DNA from: Leptoclinus maculatus
Taxonomy: Eukaryota; Chordata; Actinopteri; Perciformes; Stichaeidae
Direction: 5' to 3'
Length of the DNA stretch: 64,000 nucleotides
NCBI GenBank assembly: GCA_032191485.1
Contig: JAVDOI010000019.1
Location: 5,057,107-5,121,106, forward strand
The notes under the pieces were generated by a model that was given only the letters and a program-made list of their open reading frames with translations, made no database searches and had not been told where the DNA came from. Each line of letters starts with the position of its first letter. The stretch's first letter is position 1. Shown here in pieces: positions 1 to 12,993 of this stretch. A program made the translations under genes and the position numbers.

Positions 1-275
1 CTACGTTTTAAACTTTGAATCATTTTTCTACGTTAAAGTATGGCTAGTCAATATGGACCCAAAGTTAAGAGGTTTTTTTGCTCTCTTCACGCCGAAACCC
101 CATTCAAGTGAATGGAGAAATTTTGCTCCGTTTTTGGGGATTTTCGGGAAAACCGCTGGGCGAATCTCTCCGAAAAATACTTAGCACACTATTCCCGACC
201 AGGCCGCACGTCTGGATGTATTTTTCGCGCCGCTGTTGGCAACGCTGTGTGAGGAGAAGTGCGCCAAACTTCCTG

Positions 276-306
<31 letters not shown>

Positions 307-600
307 GTCCCGCAGGATTACAGTCAGTGTGCTTTGGCACAGGCAGTTTTACTGCCTTTGTGCCACAAAGCCACACTGAATAATAATGCTTTTTCACCAT
401 GCGAATTTGACATTTTCAAAGTGGAGCTGTGTTCCATCTTCATTTGCTATTAACCAGTAACATATACACAATATTTACACCTCTCACCAAAGCTCACTTG
501 AGATCACCGTCTGTACACTTAATAACAAAGAAACCCGTGAGAATCACAAAGACATCTCACATGTACGCATGTTCGTATAACCTTGAGAGAATATAAATTG
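1..600 (-). repeat. Interspersed repeat fragment shared with 52.3-52.5 kb
   Basis: Positions about 365-475, read on the minus strand, match positions about 52370-52450 on the plus strand. The shared parts include the phrases around ATGTTACTGGTTAAT, GAAGATGGAACACAG and GTCAAATTCG. The same repeat family is therefore present twice in the window in opposite orientation. A short ATT/TAA microsatellite lies at 279-306. The family is not named and the element ends cannot be fixed, because the left side runs off the window. No gene is seen here. Confidence 0.5.
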
Positions 601-759
601 TACGACTGTGGGTTGAACTTTAAAGACTTCTAAAACTTTAATGAAAATAGTCTTGTTTATCATCTATAGTGGCTAGAAATCCCTTAATGTGGGCCTTTGA
701 GAGTCATTTGTATTTGTCATTGGTTGAGAGAATAACTTATGTTCACAGTAGTCTAGTGC

Positions 760-2255
760 AATGGTCCTCCATCATGCCTCACAGTCTGAACAGAATGGTC
801 CTCCATCATGCCTCACAGTCTGAACAGAATGGTCCTCCATCATGCCTCACAGCCTGAACAGAATGGTCCTCCATCATGCCTCACAGCCTGAACAGAATGG
901 TCCTCCATCATGCCTCACAGTCTGAACAGAATGGTCCTCCATCATGCCTCACAGCCTGAACAGAATGGTCCTCCATCATGCCTCACAGCCTGAACAGAAT
1001 GGTCCTCCATCATGCCTCACAGTCTGAACAGAATGGTCCTCCATCATGCCTCACAGTCTGAACAGAATGGTCCTCCATCATGCCTCACAGTCTGAACAGA
1101 ATGGTCCTCCATCATGCCTCACAGCCTGAACAGAATGGTCCTCCATCATGCCTCACAGTCTGAACAGAATGGTCCTCCATCATGCCTCACAGTCTGAACA
1201 GAATGGTCCTCCATCATGCCTCACAGTCTGAACAGAATGGTCCTCCATCATGCCTCACAGCCTGAACAGAATGGTCCTCCATCATGCCTCACAGTCTGAA
1301 CAGAATGGTCCTCCATCATGCCTCACAGTCTGAACAGAATGGTCCTCCATCATGCCTCACAGTCTGAACAGAATGGTCCTCCATCATGCCTCACAGTCTG
1401 AACAGAATGGTCCTCCATCATGCCTCACAGTCTGAACAGAATGGTCCTCCATCATGCCTCACAGCCTGAACAGAATGGTCCTCCATCATGCCTCACAGCC
1501 TGAACAGAATGGTCCTCCATCATGCCTCACAGTCTGAACAGAATGGTCCTCCATCATGCCTCACAGCCTGAACAGAATGGTCCTCCATCATGCCTCACAG
1601 TCTGAACAGAATGGTCCTCCATCATGCCTCACAGTCTGAACAGAATGGTCCTCCATCATGCCTCACAGCCTGAACAGAATGGTCCTCCATCATGCCTCAC
1701 AGTCTGAACAGAATGGTCCTCCATCATGCCTCACAGCCTGAACAGAATGGTCCTCCATCATGCCTCACAGTCTGAACAGAATGGTCCTCCATCATGCCTC
1801 ACAGCCTGAACAGAATGGTCCTCCATCATGCCTCACAGCCTGAACAGAATGGTCCTCCATCATGCCTCACAGTCTGAACAGAATGGTCCTCCATCATGCC
1901 TCACAGTCTGAACAGAATGGTCCTCCATCATGCCTCACAGCCTGAACAGAATGGTCCTCCATCATGCCTCACAGCCTGAACAGAATGGTCCTCCATCATG
2001 CCTCACAGCCTGAACAGAATGGTCCTCCATCATGCCTCACAGCCTGAACAGAATGGTCCTCCATCATGCCTCACAGCCTGAACAGAATGGTCCTCCATCA
2101 TGCCTCACAGTCTGAACAGAATGGTCCTCCATCATGCCTCACAGCCTGAACAGAATGGTCCTCCATCATGCCTCACAGCCTGAACAGAATGGTCCTCCAT
2201 CATGCCTCACAGTCTGAACAGAATGGTCCTCCATCATGCCTCACAGTCTGAACAG
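760..2255. repeat. 34-bp minisatellite, about 44 copies
   Basis: The unit starts AATGGTCCTCCATCATGCCT and continues with CACAG(T/C)CTGAACAG. The array length of 1496 bp is exactly 44 x 34, with essentially no length change between copies. The main visible variation is one T/C position in CAG(T/C)CTG, which switches irregularly from copy to copy. The unit is not a multiple of three, so the array does not encode a repeat protein. There are no spacers, so this is not a CRISPR array. Confidence 0.97.
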
Positions 2256-5200
2256 TGTGCAGGTTTTCATACCAGCCAAAAGATATGACTGAGAACTTCT
2301 GTTTCACGAAATCTCGACAGGATTTTGAACGTGTGGAAGCTGCAGGATAGAACAGCCTTGAATTACAAGCCGGCTGGAAAATAACAACGGATGGAAGGCT
2401 GTTGCCAAAAACATTCCAACGAGCCTATTTAATCAAACTGAAAAGTCATTTTCCGGTTATGTGCATGTGATATATGACAGAATTAAAATGTTAAAATCCA
2501 ATTTTCACATATGGTGTATAATGCACAATGACTCCCAAACCTCACACTGACCATTGTTTGTGTGACCCTGAGCACAACCCTGCCACAATAAGAAACATTC
2601 ATTTTCATAGTAGTCAATCTTATAATGGTTGACTTGAAAGACTCCTGACATTATGGAAATGTTCATTTTCAGCTACCACCTGGACATCATTTAAATTCAA
2701 ATACAAGTTTCATTCAATTACCATGTCATTATCATTACGTCACATCAGTGATCAGGAATCATTCTGGCCTTTATGATTGATTTCCATAGAACTCAATACA
2801 GCAGAGCAACATGAATTTAATGACATTCAACTTGCAAAGACTGCTCTTCATTCCCCAAGTCAATATTCCATTACATACTACATTCCTGGATAAAATCTTA
2901 AGAAATAATGGTAATAAAGCCAATAACACTATAAATAATCACCTGTTTTAAGCATCCAAAGCATTTTTTAGGACTCAAGAGGAGAAATGGAGGAAATGAC
3001 TAACCCTAACGTTATTACATCTTAAAATCAGTACATAATAAACTAAATTTAACTTTGATTCACTGGTGGAATTCACTGAGATACCCCAACTGATTGGTTT
3101 TTTTTATGTTTCAGTCACCTCATATGTGCTTAAAATCCATTATGTTCTCAAAACTGTTGATCTCTTGCCTTTAAAAGACGAATGGTTAACCTGAGCAGTC
3201 CTCTCCTCGTGGTCTATGTGTTGTTGAATTTCGACTAACAGGATTCTGCCTCAGAGGGAAAGCAGTGCTGTTAGGTTACCATGCCTTTTATATAGTCTGA
3301 AAAGACAAAACTGCTTATTGGATGTGTTCAATGATAGAGGAGCAACTCCCCACTGTAGATGTGTGCTCATGACAAGCAGGCCAAGAAGGAAAAAGGACAA
3401 GTTCAGCAACATCCCCTAGACTATAAGGTAAAAAGCCTCTGAGGCCATAGTTCCATGCATTGACAGGAGAGGCACAGCTCCTCATCAGCCATGTCAGTAG
3501 TCACAGCATCTCATGATGGCGTCTCTGTCGAATTTGAAACTGAGGAAAGCCTTGGCAGACTGCAGTTCCTCGGAGTCTCTGCTGTGGACGGTCTGGTGAC
3601 CGTTGGAGCTGCATGGAGCCACATCTGTGAAGAGAACAGTTCATTTACAGGTCTGGTTTGTGGGAGATGTTAATCTTAGGAAGGTCTGAAACTATGTTGA
3701 AAGAAAGATTTTTCTTTTATTCTCCACTCAGTTTGCTGTTGACCTGGAATTCAACTAAATGTTCCCTTTCTGGACCACAACTGGTGCTCCTCATTCATTA
3801 CAGAGTAATCTCCCCTCAAGGGCCACACCCCAAATTAGAAATTGAGTAATTGCAAACCTTAAAAATATCCCATTTCTGAAAAGAGGACAGCATTGTGATT
3901 CTTTTAAGGCATCTAATAACTCATTCAATGCCGTCACATTAGCAGAGACAGTGCAGCAGTTGAAGTATTTTATTAAGCCAAGTTAGCTTAGCATAGTGGG
4001 TGCAGTCTCCAGGTTACACATGGTAACTCAACAAACCATATGTGAAGGAAAATAGTCATAGTTTAAGAAATGATTTAGTCATTTACAAACATCTTGACTC
4101 GACAGTATTCCGGATGTTAAAACTGAACAAACCATACCTCTCTCAAAACTGTCTTGCAGTCTTCTGGGTTGAAGTCTTTTATCTTCTTTCTGTAGAAAGT
4201 GTACAACAGTGCAATGCTTGTAATTACACCATCACTTACAGAGCAGCGCCGTGCATGAGTGGATCATTTTCTAATTCTACATACAGTGGCTTTAAAACTG
4301 GTCCACTGGCCAAAAGTCTGTAGAATGTTCAGGTATGTCAATTTCCCTTTTTGACTGATGACTGGTGTTACGGTTTAAACTATTCAGGTCAGAATCACAT
4401 GTGGTCTCTATACTAAAAACAGCTATCTGAAACTCAAGGTTCTGCACTTACTAATGTAGTTTTCACCTGCTGGTTGTTGGCTCCATGAGGGGAGTCCTGA
4501 CACTTCTTCCCATTGCTTTTCAAACTTGTGTTCTATCGAGAAAAGAACACAAGTTATGAGGTTACAGTGATGTAGCAACCAAGAGAGTCTCAGGTTATAT
4601 GTCCCATTTCAGGGGCTGTATGAGTGAAGCAGGCTGACCTGCACTCAACCCAACATTAAATCACAAGGTCCCATCCCCCGTTACACAGACCAAACCTAAT
4701 GGGGTGCGTTCCAATAACCACACTGCCATACTATTTAGTATGCAAGAAACATATTTAGTATGTCCACATAGAATATCAAATGCAGTATGCCAACAGAACC
4801 ACATCATTTGCAAAGAGAAGAGATGCAACTCTAATGTCCCAAAACCGGACAGTCACCTACCCCCGGCTGCACCTTGAGATCCTCCCCATGAATATCACAA
4901 CCACAATCAGTGACGAGGGACAACCCTGACTGAGGTCTACACCCACTGAAAACATGGTTTACTTTATGTGCACACAGCTCTCACTTGGGTTAAAGACCGG
5001 ATGACAATAACCCCGGTTGCACTAGCAACATAATGGCAATGAAAAGGTGTTTAAGTTATGCAATTCTGTCAATGCCATTTAAACTTCTTCATACAGTCTG
5101 CCAAGCTCCAAACAATGTAGAAACATGTGCGACAGGCATCGACTACATGAACCTTTTATATCAGGCCCTACATTACTTTAGTTCTGTGAACTGTCATGCA

Positions 5201-6590
5201 AAGTGTCTTCATCAGTGGTGGAAGAAGTACACTGTAGGATGTCTGTCCGTTCGAAGTAGAAGTACTGAAGTATTATCTGTAAAATCTGGGCTGTTGTAAT
5301 ATTATAATGCATTACGGTGTTAACAGCAGTTTAATATTGGAGCCATGTCGTTTGATTGCATCCCAATTCATAAAGTGAACATATGTTTAATGTGTAAACT
5401 GTAAATCTTCAGAGATTACCATTTATCAGAGTTGAGACCAGGAAGCAGAGCTGCAGACTTACACACTTCTCTGCGCTTCCATTAGAGCGGTTACCCACCC
5501 ACAACCACATGGAGACTGTGTCTGCCCCACGGCCACTTCAATTAAATAAATCAACAGTAAACCGAAGAGGAGTTATACAAAATATCCTCATAAACATGAA
5601 CACCACCAACACAACAGTGCAACAAAATAGGAGAATTAAATACCAGATCATCAGAATGCCATATGGATTGACTATATTGTAATTCTATTTTGTTGTTCAT
5701 TCTGTACACATAACAACCCAAAACCCGTCAGGTTGGCCAGAGGTGCCAGAGGTGCAATAGATTTTCTTTCTTCAAGTTTTTCCTTTTCTGCTGCGAGGGT
5801 CCAAGGTCTTTTGGAAGTGAGTGGAGCAGCAGTACTTAGAGAATGAACTATTCACTTGTATCGTTCTTTTCCAGAACAATACCTTTCTCTTTCTTTTCTG
5901 TTTTTTTAATGTAGAAAGTAATGACATTTTGGCAAATTTGTTAAAAATATTTTTTACATAAACTGCACAATATTAAGTTTCCAATTAATTGAAAAGTATT
6001 ATTTAAAGGGAAGTTTGTGGAATTGATAACTTCATAAACATAAAGGAGACATGTCTTGCTCATACTTGTATTTTAGGTTTCTAGTAGAACATGTTTAATT
6101 ATTTTTTTATAAATAAAACAGAATATATCCGACAGTCCGTTTTAGTGCCGTCTCTTTCACAGCCCCTCCCCTAAAGCCCAGTCTGCTCTGATTGGCTTGT
6201 GAGAGAAGTATGGTTCACCTTTGCAGAGGTAGCTCTCAACCTGTGGGCGGTGTATTCTAATGAGGAAGGAGAGACACATCTGAATGGCTTGTTGAATGTT
6301 TTCTGATCTCGACAGCCCACAAACCAACTGACCGGGTTGTCTTGTGATACTGAGAAGAGCTCAAAGGTTATTAAAGACTAAACCCACCCAGACACAACCT
6401 GTTCACCTGCTGCTGATACAGAAGTATCAGCTGATGAACAGCTTCTTTCCTCAGAGTGAGACTCCTTAGTTCATCCTCAGCCCTCCATATAGAATATCTT
6501 TTCTTTCTTTTCTTATGAAGCCAAAAGGGATGAATGTTGATGAACGTATCAAAGTTTCTATCTTCTTCTTTTAGAGGAAACCACACTGAC
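2256..6590. other. Intergenic region, no supported gene
   Basis: I see no convincing multi-exon gene here. Small open frames exist (for example 3491-3673, 4042-4323 and 5033-5299), but none resembles a family I know. About 4697-4800 carries a GTGCGTTCCAAT motif with repeated TTTAGTATG words and looks like a decayed DNA-transposon terminus. About 6140-6290 also looks like interspersed repeat sequence. Confidence 0.5.
3491..3673 (+). CDS. Weak candidate first coding exon, unidentified
   Basis: An ATG in a fair context (ATCAGCCATGTCAG) opens 60 codons of balanced composition that do not look like repeat. A TATA-like TTTATATAG lies about 200 bp upstream. A possible GT donor lies near 3650. I find no further exon to the right and no family resemblance. 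It could be the start of an unrecognised gene, or chance. Confidence 0.12.
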   Translation: MSVVTASHDGVSVEFETEESLGRLQFLGVSAVDGLVTVGAAWSHICEENSSFTGLVCGRC

Positions 6591-7225
6591 GGCTTTAAGA
6601 TGAAATCACTGTTTATTTTGTTAACCCATTAACAATCATGAGGATGCCTGAACTCACAGCAAAGTTCACGTTTCCTCATACAGCAGCAAAAAATGAACAA
6701 TTCAAATGCAAACAACAAATATTAACATTTCTTCTGTCCTCATTCAGGAAAAAAAGTTGACAAAAGTGTTAAAATGAGTCAAACCAATAGTCTCCTGAGG
6801 CCCTGCAACGTCATCAGACACAACATGGATAGTGGACACACGTCACGCTCAACACCATCATTACTAAAACCTGAACGAACTGTAGTAGCTTCTGTCTTTC
6901 TCCATAGTGAACATGTTTCATCCCTTCTAAGAACATCCAGACATTTTTTTATGAACATATTATTTGATAAGAACACGAGTACCAGAATGAATAAAACCTG
7001 AATGAGAACTTATTAAATAAAAACACAGAAACAAGAGACAACAATGACTCAGTCCCTCTTCCATTGTCCCGTCATTTCAACTTAACTGGTAGTGCAGTCC
7101 TTGTACTGTTCAAGGAAAAATAGAAGTAAAACATTTAATATCTACTAGATCCGATAGAAAAATATCAATATACAATGTATGCATGTAGTTTGAGCCAGAT
7201 GCTTGTGGTGTTCTGCTGCTACCTC
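6591..7225 (-). other. ythdc2: Probable 3' UTR of ythdc2
   Basis: This follows the ythdc2 stop codon on the minus strand. The first AATAAA hexamer I find downstream on that strand is at 6612-6617 (TTTATT on the plus strand). That would place the poly(A) site near 6590 and give a 3' UTR of about 630 nt. The extent is inferred from the hexamer only. Confidence 0.4.
6612..6617 (-). terminator. ythdc2: Candidate ythdc2 polyadenylation signal
   Basis: AATAAA on the minus strand, about 610 nt after the stop codon. It is the only canonical hexamer I noticed in the first 650 nt of downstream sequence. Confidence 0.4.
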
Positions 7226-7297
7226 TTATTGGTCTGGATTCACAGAGTTTCTCTCCCACAGTAACAACAGCTGGCTGCCTGCTTGGGGCTCCAGCTC
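7226..7297 (-). CDS. ythdc2: ythdc2 exon 30 (C-terminus and stop)
   Basis: Encodes ELEPQAGSQLLLLWERNSVN then PDQ and TAA. The C-terminal tail is shorter than the human one (LPLGEKNTTD). 72 nt including stop. Confidence 0.95.
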   Translation of the reverse strand, partial: ELEPQAGSQLLLLWERNSVNPDQ

Positions 7298-10200
7298 CTG
7301 CACGAGACAAAAATAAAGATGGACAAAATGCAGCGATGATATTCCAAAAGCAAAGGCAGTGTGCATCATCCACTGGCAAAAACAGAACAGTACCAACGTG
7401 TGGTATGTTCTACTGACCAGTAGAATTAAGTGTTTGAGGAGAAACATGAAGCAGACTGGAGAAACATATACATTCGAGCTGAAATGAAATTGTTTAGGTC
7501 AATTATCAAGCAAACACACCAAAAGTGAAGTGTTTCCCTGTTTTAACTCATTTGAAATGAAATATCTCCGTCTCTTAGTCAGTCGGTTGGATGAAACCTT
7601 CATCTTTGACATCCCTATTTTCTGTTTAAGTCATTGAAAAGTGATCAATCGTAAAAAATAAGTAAAAAGATCATTAGTCACAGCCCAAATATACAACAGC
7701 AACAGCTCAATGAAACCAGGAAGTCATGCGATCGTCTGGATGGAGCAGAGGGTCTTTCTCAGGTCACGATTTACTTTGTGCCTCCTCGACTCCTCCGGAA
7801 ATCCATCTCGAGGATCGAGGAAGCGTGCCAAAGGAGCTGAGGAGACACCGGCGTATCCTCTCTGAGGAAGTGTTTTTCGGCACCCGTGACGGATAAAAGA
7901 GTGCCGACACACAGCTGAATAATCTGGAACCAGGACAAGACTCTACACGCATCTGTTCCCGTTTGTGCAGCACCTCGTAGGGCTCTGCTTTACCCACATT
8001 CCTTCATGATATTACTTATGTTTTTATAATGCATGTAGGCTGCACCTACGTAAAGACCTGTACAAATATCTACAAACAACCTGGACTTCCTTCTGCAATC
8101 ATCACCCTGAACAAATGGCCCCTGACCAGTTTATACTGCTCTTGTCAAGCGTAGTTTTGACAGTTTCAGTCCTATTCTACATGTGTGTGTGATGTTAAAT
8201 GTGCATTGTTGGTTGGGTCTGTCGCTTTGTGACTTGTATCTAGACCAGCAGCACCGTCCTCTCACCTGTCCGTCCCTGCTGATCTGGACCTTCTTGTTGT
8301 CGTTCCACGGGTTGAGGATGTGCTGGGAGTACTGGAAGGGAAGACTCTCCTTGTGGATCCACTCAACACTGAAAACCCCTCCGAGTCCCATGAAGCCCCA
8401 GTCCTGGCAGCTCTCCTGACTGATGGCCGATGTCATGCGGGCGTAGCCCTGTGAAAAAGACAGAATGCAGCACTTTTAAAGACCCATATTGATAGTGGGG
8501 TTAAGATTCTGGCACACGTCTGAGCTCTATTAATAGAAACTGAAGTGCATGCAGCATTGGTCAGAGTGTTACCTGGAAGTGTCCAGAGCCCTGAACAGAG
8601 AAGATGAGGATGATAGTGCTCTTCTCCAGGGAGGCCTTGGTGAGTTTGGTCTCATTGCTTGGTGTGGTGGACCAGATACCTTTCTGCTGAGCAATGTCTA
8701 CGTTCCTCACATTGCTGCTCTTCATGATGAAGTACCGCACTGAAGAGAAGACCAGCTGGGGGGACGCTGGCTTTGAGGTCTGCTAGAGGAAAACCACAGC
8801 ATAGCTCACTCGACAAAGAACGGTCTATTGATGAGACAGTCACTAGTACAATGAAACATGTCCATCCAAACACCGAAGGCTCTCGGGGTGACACGAGATG
8901 CTCTACAGAGGATTCACCACTACATCGTCACTGATATTGACTCCTGTCAATAGAGTCAGTGTTGGGTCTGAAAATAAAAGTTAGAGCTCTGTAGCCAGCT
9001 CCTCGTCCCTGCTCCTCATCCCTGCTTGCTTCAAACTGTCAAATCACGAGGCCGGCGTTGTTACACAAGAGAATTGATAAATAAACGCAGTTCTCTGCCC
9101 CCCATGAATTCCATCAACACTGGGAAGTAGAAGGTGCCCTCAGCACAGTAGAGTGTCTCTCCCTCTCCCCTCACTCAGGTGGCCCTCCCGGCTCCCTTAC
9201 AGTCAAGATGGCAGGGAAGATAATTCTCCTCCTATTGTACCCAACGTCGGTATGGATTTAGTCTGCAGATGCTCCGCTTCCAAATGAAACCAAACCTTCT
9301 TATGGATGTCAGTGAGCCCCGACGAAAGCCAAAGATGTGGCCCGTAACAGACTAGGTAAGGCTTGTTTGTAGCCCGACTGATAGCAAGAAATGCAAAACA
9401 CTCGTGGCTGCTTGTGGCCGGTTAAGAGGAGTCAGCAGTCCAAAAAATAGTCCATCAAATATATGTGAATTACTACAACCATGAAAGGTCCTTGAGCATA
9501 CGATCATAAATGAGCTGTAGGATGATGGGTCCAGTGGTATGCCATGGACAGACAGACAGACAGACAGACAGACAGCTGAATATATCATCTCCCCACAGGC
9601 TTATGTCTGGTGGGAGTGGTGACGGTCTACAAACAACACAGATTGCAACAGTTGTGACCTTTCACACAAAAACACATGCTTCAAAACGATTTGTCAGATG
9701 TTAACACACAAAGATTACACACAGAGAGGATTTTAAATGTCACAAAAGAGCAAAGGAAAATGGGGAGGATCAACAACGCTCAACAGACAGTGGATACCTT
9801 TCCTGAGGAGGCGGGACAGGGGCTGTAAGAGGGACTGTCCAGGGTCACGGAGCAGGAGGAGATGCTGGAGGAGTGAAGCTCATCACAGAGCTGCTTGATG
9901 GGCAGCGAGGCCTCCTCTCTGTGCTGGCCTTTCCCCTGTAGAAGGCTCCAGGTTGCTGGCATCCTACGAGACCTGATGGGACGTGGTGATATAGAGCAGT
10001 AGTGTGAGCATGAAGTGATATATTCAAATAGGACATGATTGATTATCAAACACCAGTAATATAAACAGGCTTAGATTAGTGAGCAGCCTTGAGTTCTGAT
10101 TTCTACGCTTTTATACTGTAGACGTGTTATCATATTGTAGTAAGATGTCTTCCTGTTTTCTGGTCTAATAAATTCTATTTGGCTTCTATAGTGTTTTTTC

Positions 10201-12951
10201 CGGGCAGCCTCCCTCAATGAAACTCCCACCCTCACATCTGAAACATGGAAGTCCTGGAGCGGGTGTTCCTGGCCCACCTCAGACCTCATGTGAGGCTCCG
10301 TGTCTGAACAGGTTATTGAGCAGCACAGTAGCTCCTTTCCTCCTCACCCTCTTCACCCTCTTCACCTCTGACTTTCAACTCAGAGTCCCATCGTCTGCAG
10401 AACTGTTCAGACCGCCCAGCAGTTGTGCATCAGCTATGGAGACATGACGGGCCGCTTTGTGGAGTGGTAAAGGAAGGAATGTGACTGAGACAGCAGGAGT
10501 ATAGAGACCTCAGGCCGTTCTTATAAAAAGGAAAAGGGACGTGGGCATGATGTGACTGTGATGCAGTTGGATGCAAAGAAGTAAAGTAAAGCTTGGATTT
10601 CTAGTCTAGTCTGGGTAGCCACTAACCAGGGGGCTCTAGATGGAGCTCAGAAACAGAACTCCCTTCTTTTCTTTGCTTGGATTCCAGACAGCGAAAATGG
10701 CCTCCCCAAAATACAAGTGCAGAGGACGTTCTGGACGAGGACACATTTGACAGTGGTTTGGATATTCGGCCATATATATATATTGGAGCCAGAGCATACA
10801 GCGGAGAGAGGACGAGGCGGAGGCTGCATTAGCCAAGCAAGAGGATGTGGCCTGCAGGGACCCTCCGGGCGCCACAAGTTTGCCTGCAATGCATCCTGGT
10901 ACATGTAGGCACTGCTGGCACGGCTCCGCAAGCAGGAGAACTCTGCTGTCGGTGTCAATAGAGCAGCACTGCAGAATTGCTTCAGAATGTGACAGTATAA
11001 CCAAACGCTGAGGATTGCTCTTATCCGTCTCTTTACAGCCCTGCCAGGGAGGACAGTCGCATGTCAATATCTTTAAGCACACACTGCAATCATCCATCCA
11101 TCCTTCATACTGGTCATTGCTGGTGTTGGTGGGTAGTTGGGGGCTGTTCTTGGAGCTCTTCACTGAAGCCTGGGGCCCATCCTCCGATGACATGGGCAGG
11201 GGCCGCTGGCCAATCCCTGTGGGCTGCTGCAGGCCTGCTGCTTGTTCCTCTGCCGCCAGCACCTGAGGAACATCACGGTCAATGGTAAATGGACTGTACT
11301 TGTATAGTCTTTTGATCATTCAAATCGCTTTTTACACTACATGTCATTCACCCATTCATACACTGATGGCACAGCCTTCGGGAGCAGATTGGGGTGAAGT
11401 GTCTTGCCCAAGGACACATCGACATGGGGATCTAACCGCAGGTCCATACGGCAAACTATACTGCCAGAGGCATTCTATCCACATATCAGTCATTTTAACA
11501 AACAGATGGAGATCCAGACACCCCACCGCATGAATGAAGTGCACACATTAACATACTGTACACGTCCGAACATGATCTATCCATCTTTACTCCTGTGGAT
11601 GGTGAAAAGATAGACTGACTGTCAAACAAGGTAATAATATGAGAGACTTGCAAAGGGCACAGAGATCAGAGTTTGAGTCGGGGTCCACCGGTTCACATGC
11701 ATCCTCAGTCAGGAAAACACTGGAACTACGCCACAGCCACGTACAGAATGTTACCATTCTGGTAAGTGTAAATTCTGAATATTGACCAATATTTCAATCT
11801 GTCACTTCAATTAACCATATTACAAGAGTTACCCTTTGTTCTCTTACACATTGATCGTTGGGTTATTTTAACATGTATTACAACGATTAAGTGAGGCAGC
11901 CATTTGTCCAGTTTAGGCTAGAAGGAGCACATGAAGACATAAATGATTATTATTATCTAAAGGTTTCTTAACAGCACTATAAATAAATAAAACAGAGATC
12001 CTCAATGGTCTGAACGTGTGGCTGCATCATCAACATCAACCAATGCAATGACTGTAGTACAACTGTACACAGACATAATATTCTAAGAGGAGGAGGACAT
12101 CTTATATTTGACACTTGCATACACGAGCATTGCTTTACGTTGGTGTCGTTAAGTGAAAGTACGAGGAAGAAAAGAGAACGTGACGTACAGAAACCAGGGT
12201 CTGGATGATGGCCTCGTCCTGTGGAGACAAAGGCTTTGAAGGACAACGGATCCTCTTGATGAACAAATTTTGCCACTTCTGCCTCAGTTCAAACACCAGT
12301 CCTGCAGCCTGAAAACATGATGCGCAACATGAGATTAAATGGTAAGTAAAAAAGGAAGAGATTCAGTAGAAAATGTCAAGGAGGCGGACACAAACAAGAG
12401 CAACGGTGTAGACCTAACAAAAGAGAAACCTTTATCTATATCGTCTACTTTCTCCAAAGTATTGGAGGGAATAGTTTATAGCAGACGTAGTGATGTCCCA
12501 TTACAACATCTCAAAGTAAAAGCATTAACGATGGGGTCCCCCAGGGGTCCAGTAGGGCCGCTCGTCCTCATACTGTACGTTAAGGATTTTGGTTCTCTAG
12601 CATTCTACATCAAGTATAATTTGATCTCACACACATGAAATGATCTGAAAAAGAATCTAAATGAGGAACTCATTAAGGTGGATCCATGGTGTACAATGCA
12701 GTAAATCATTCTTAAATAGAAGCAATGCAAACGTCACTGTATTCTGCTCAAAGTGATCTTTGAACATGTTGGTAACTAAATAAATGGTCAGGTTATAGAG
12801 AGAGACTCCTGGGGTACACAAGGAGTGTTTACAGGTGTCATATTGATGAACTGGCAAAAACACTGTCCAAATACATTGGCTTGTTTCTAAAGTTACGGCT
12901 TTTTCTTCCATTTAGAGCACTTGTAACCTTATACAAGTCTTTATTCAAGCC

Positions 12952-12993
<42 letters not shown>

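Noticed and set aside
760..2255. CRISPR-like regular repeat
   Set aside because: Copies are directly adjacent with no spacers, and the genome is vertebrate. It is a minisatellite.
10636..11319. 227-codon minus-strand frame as an independent gene
   Set aside because: Its first part is ythdc2 exon 26. The rest is probably open intron and resembles nothing known.
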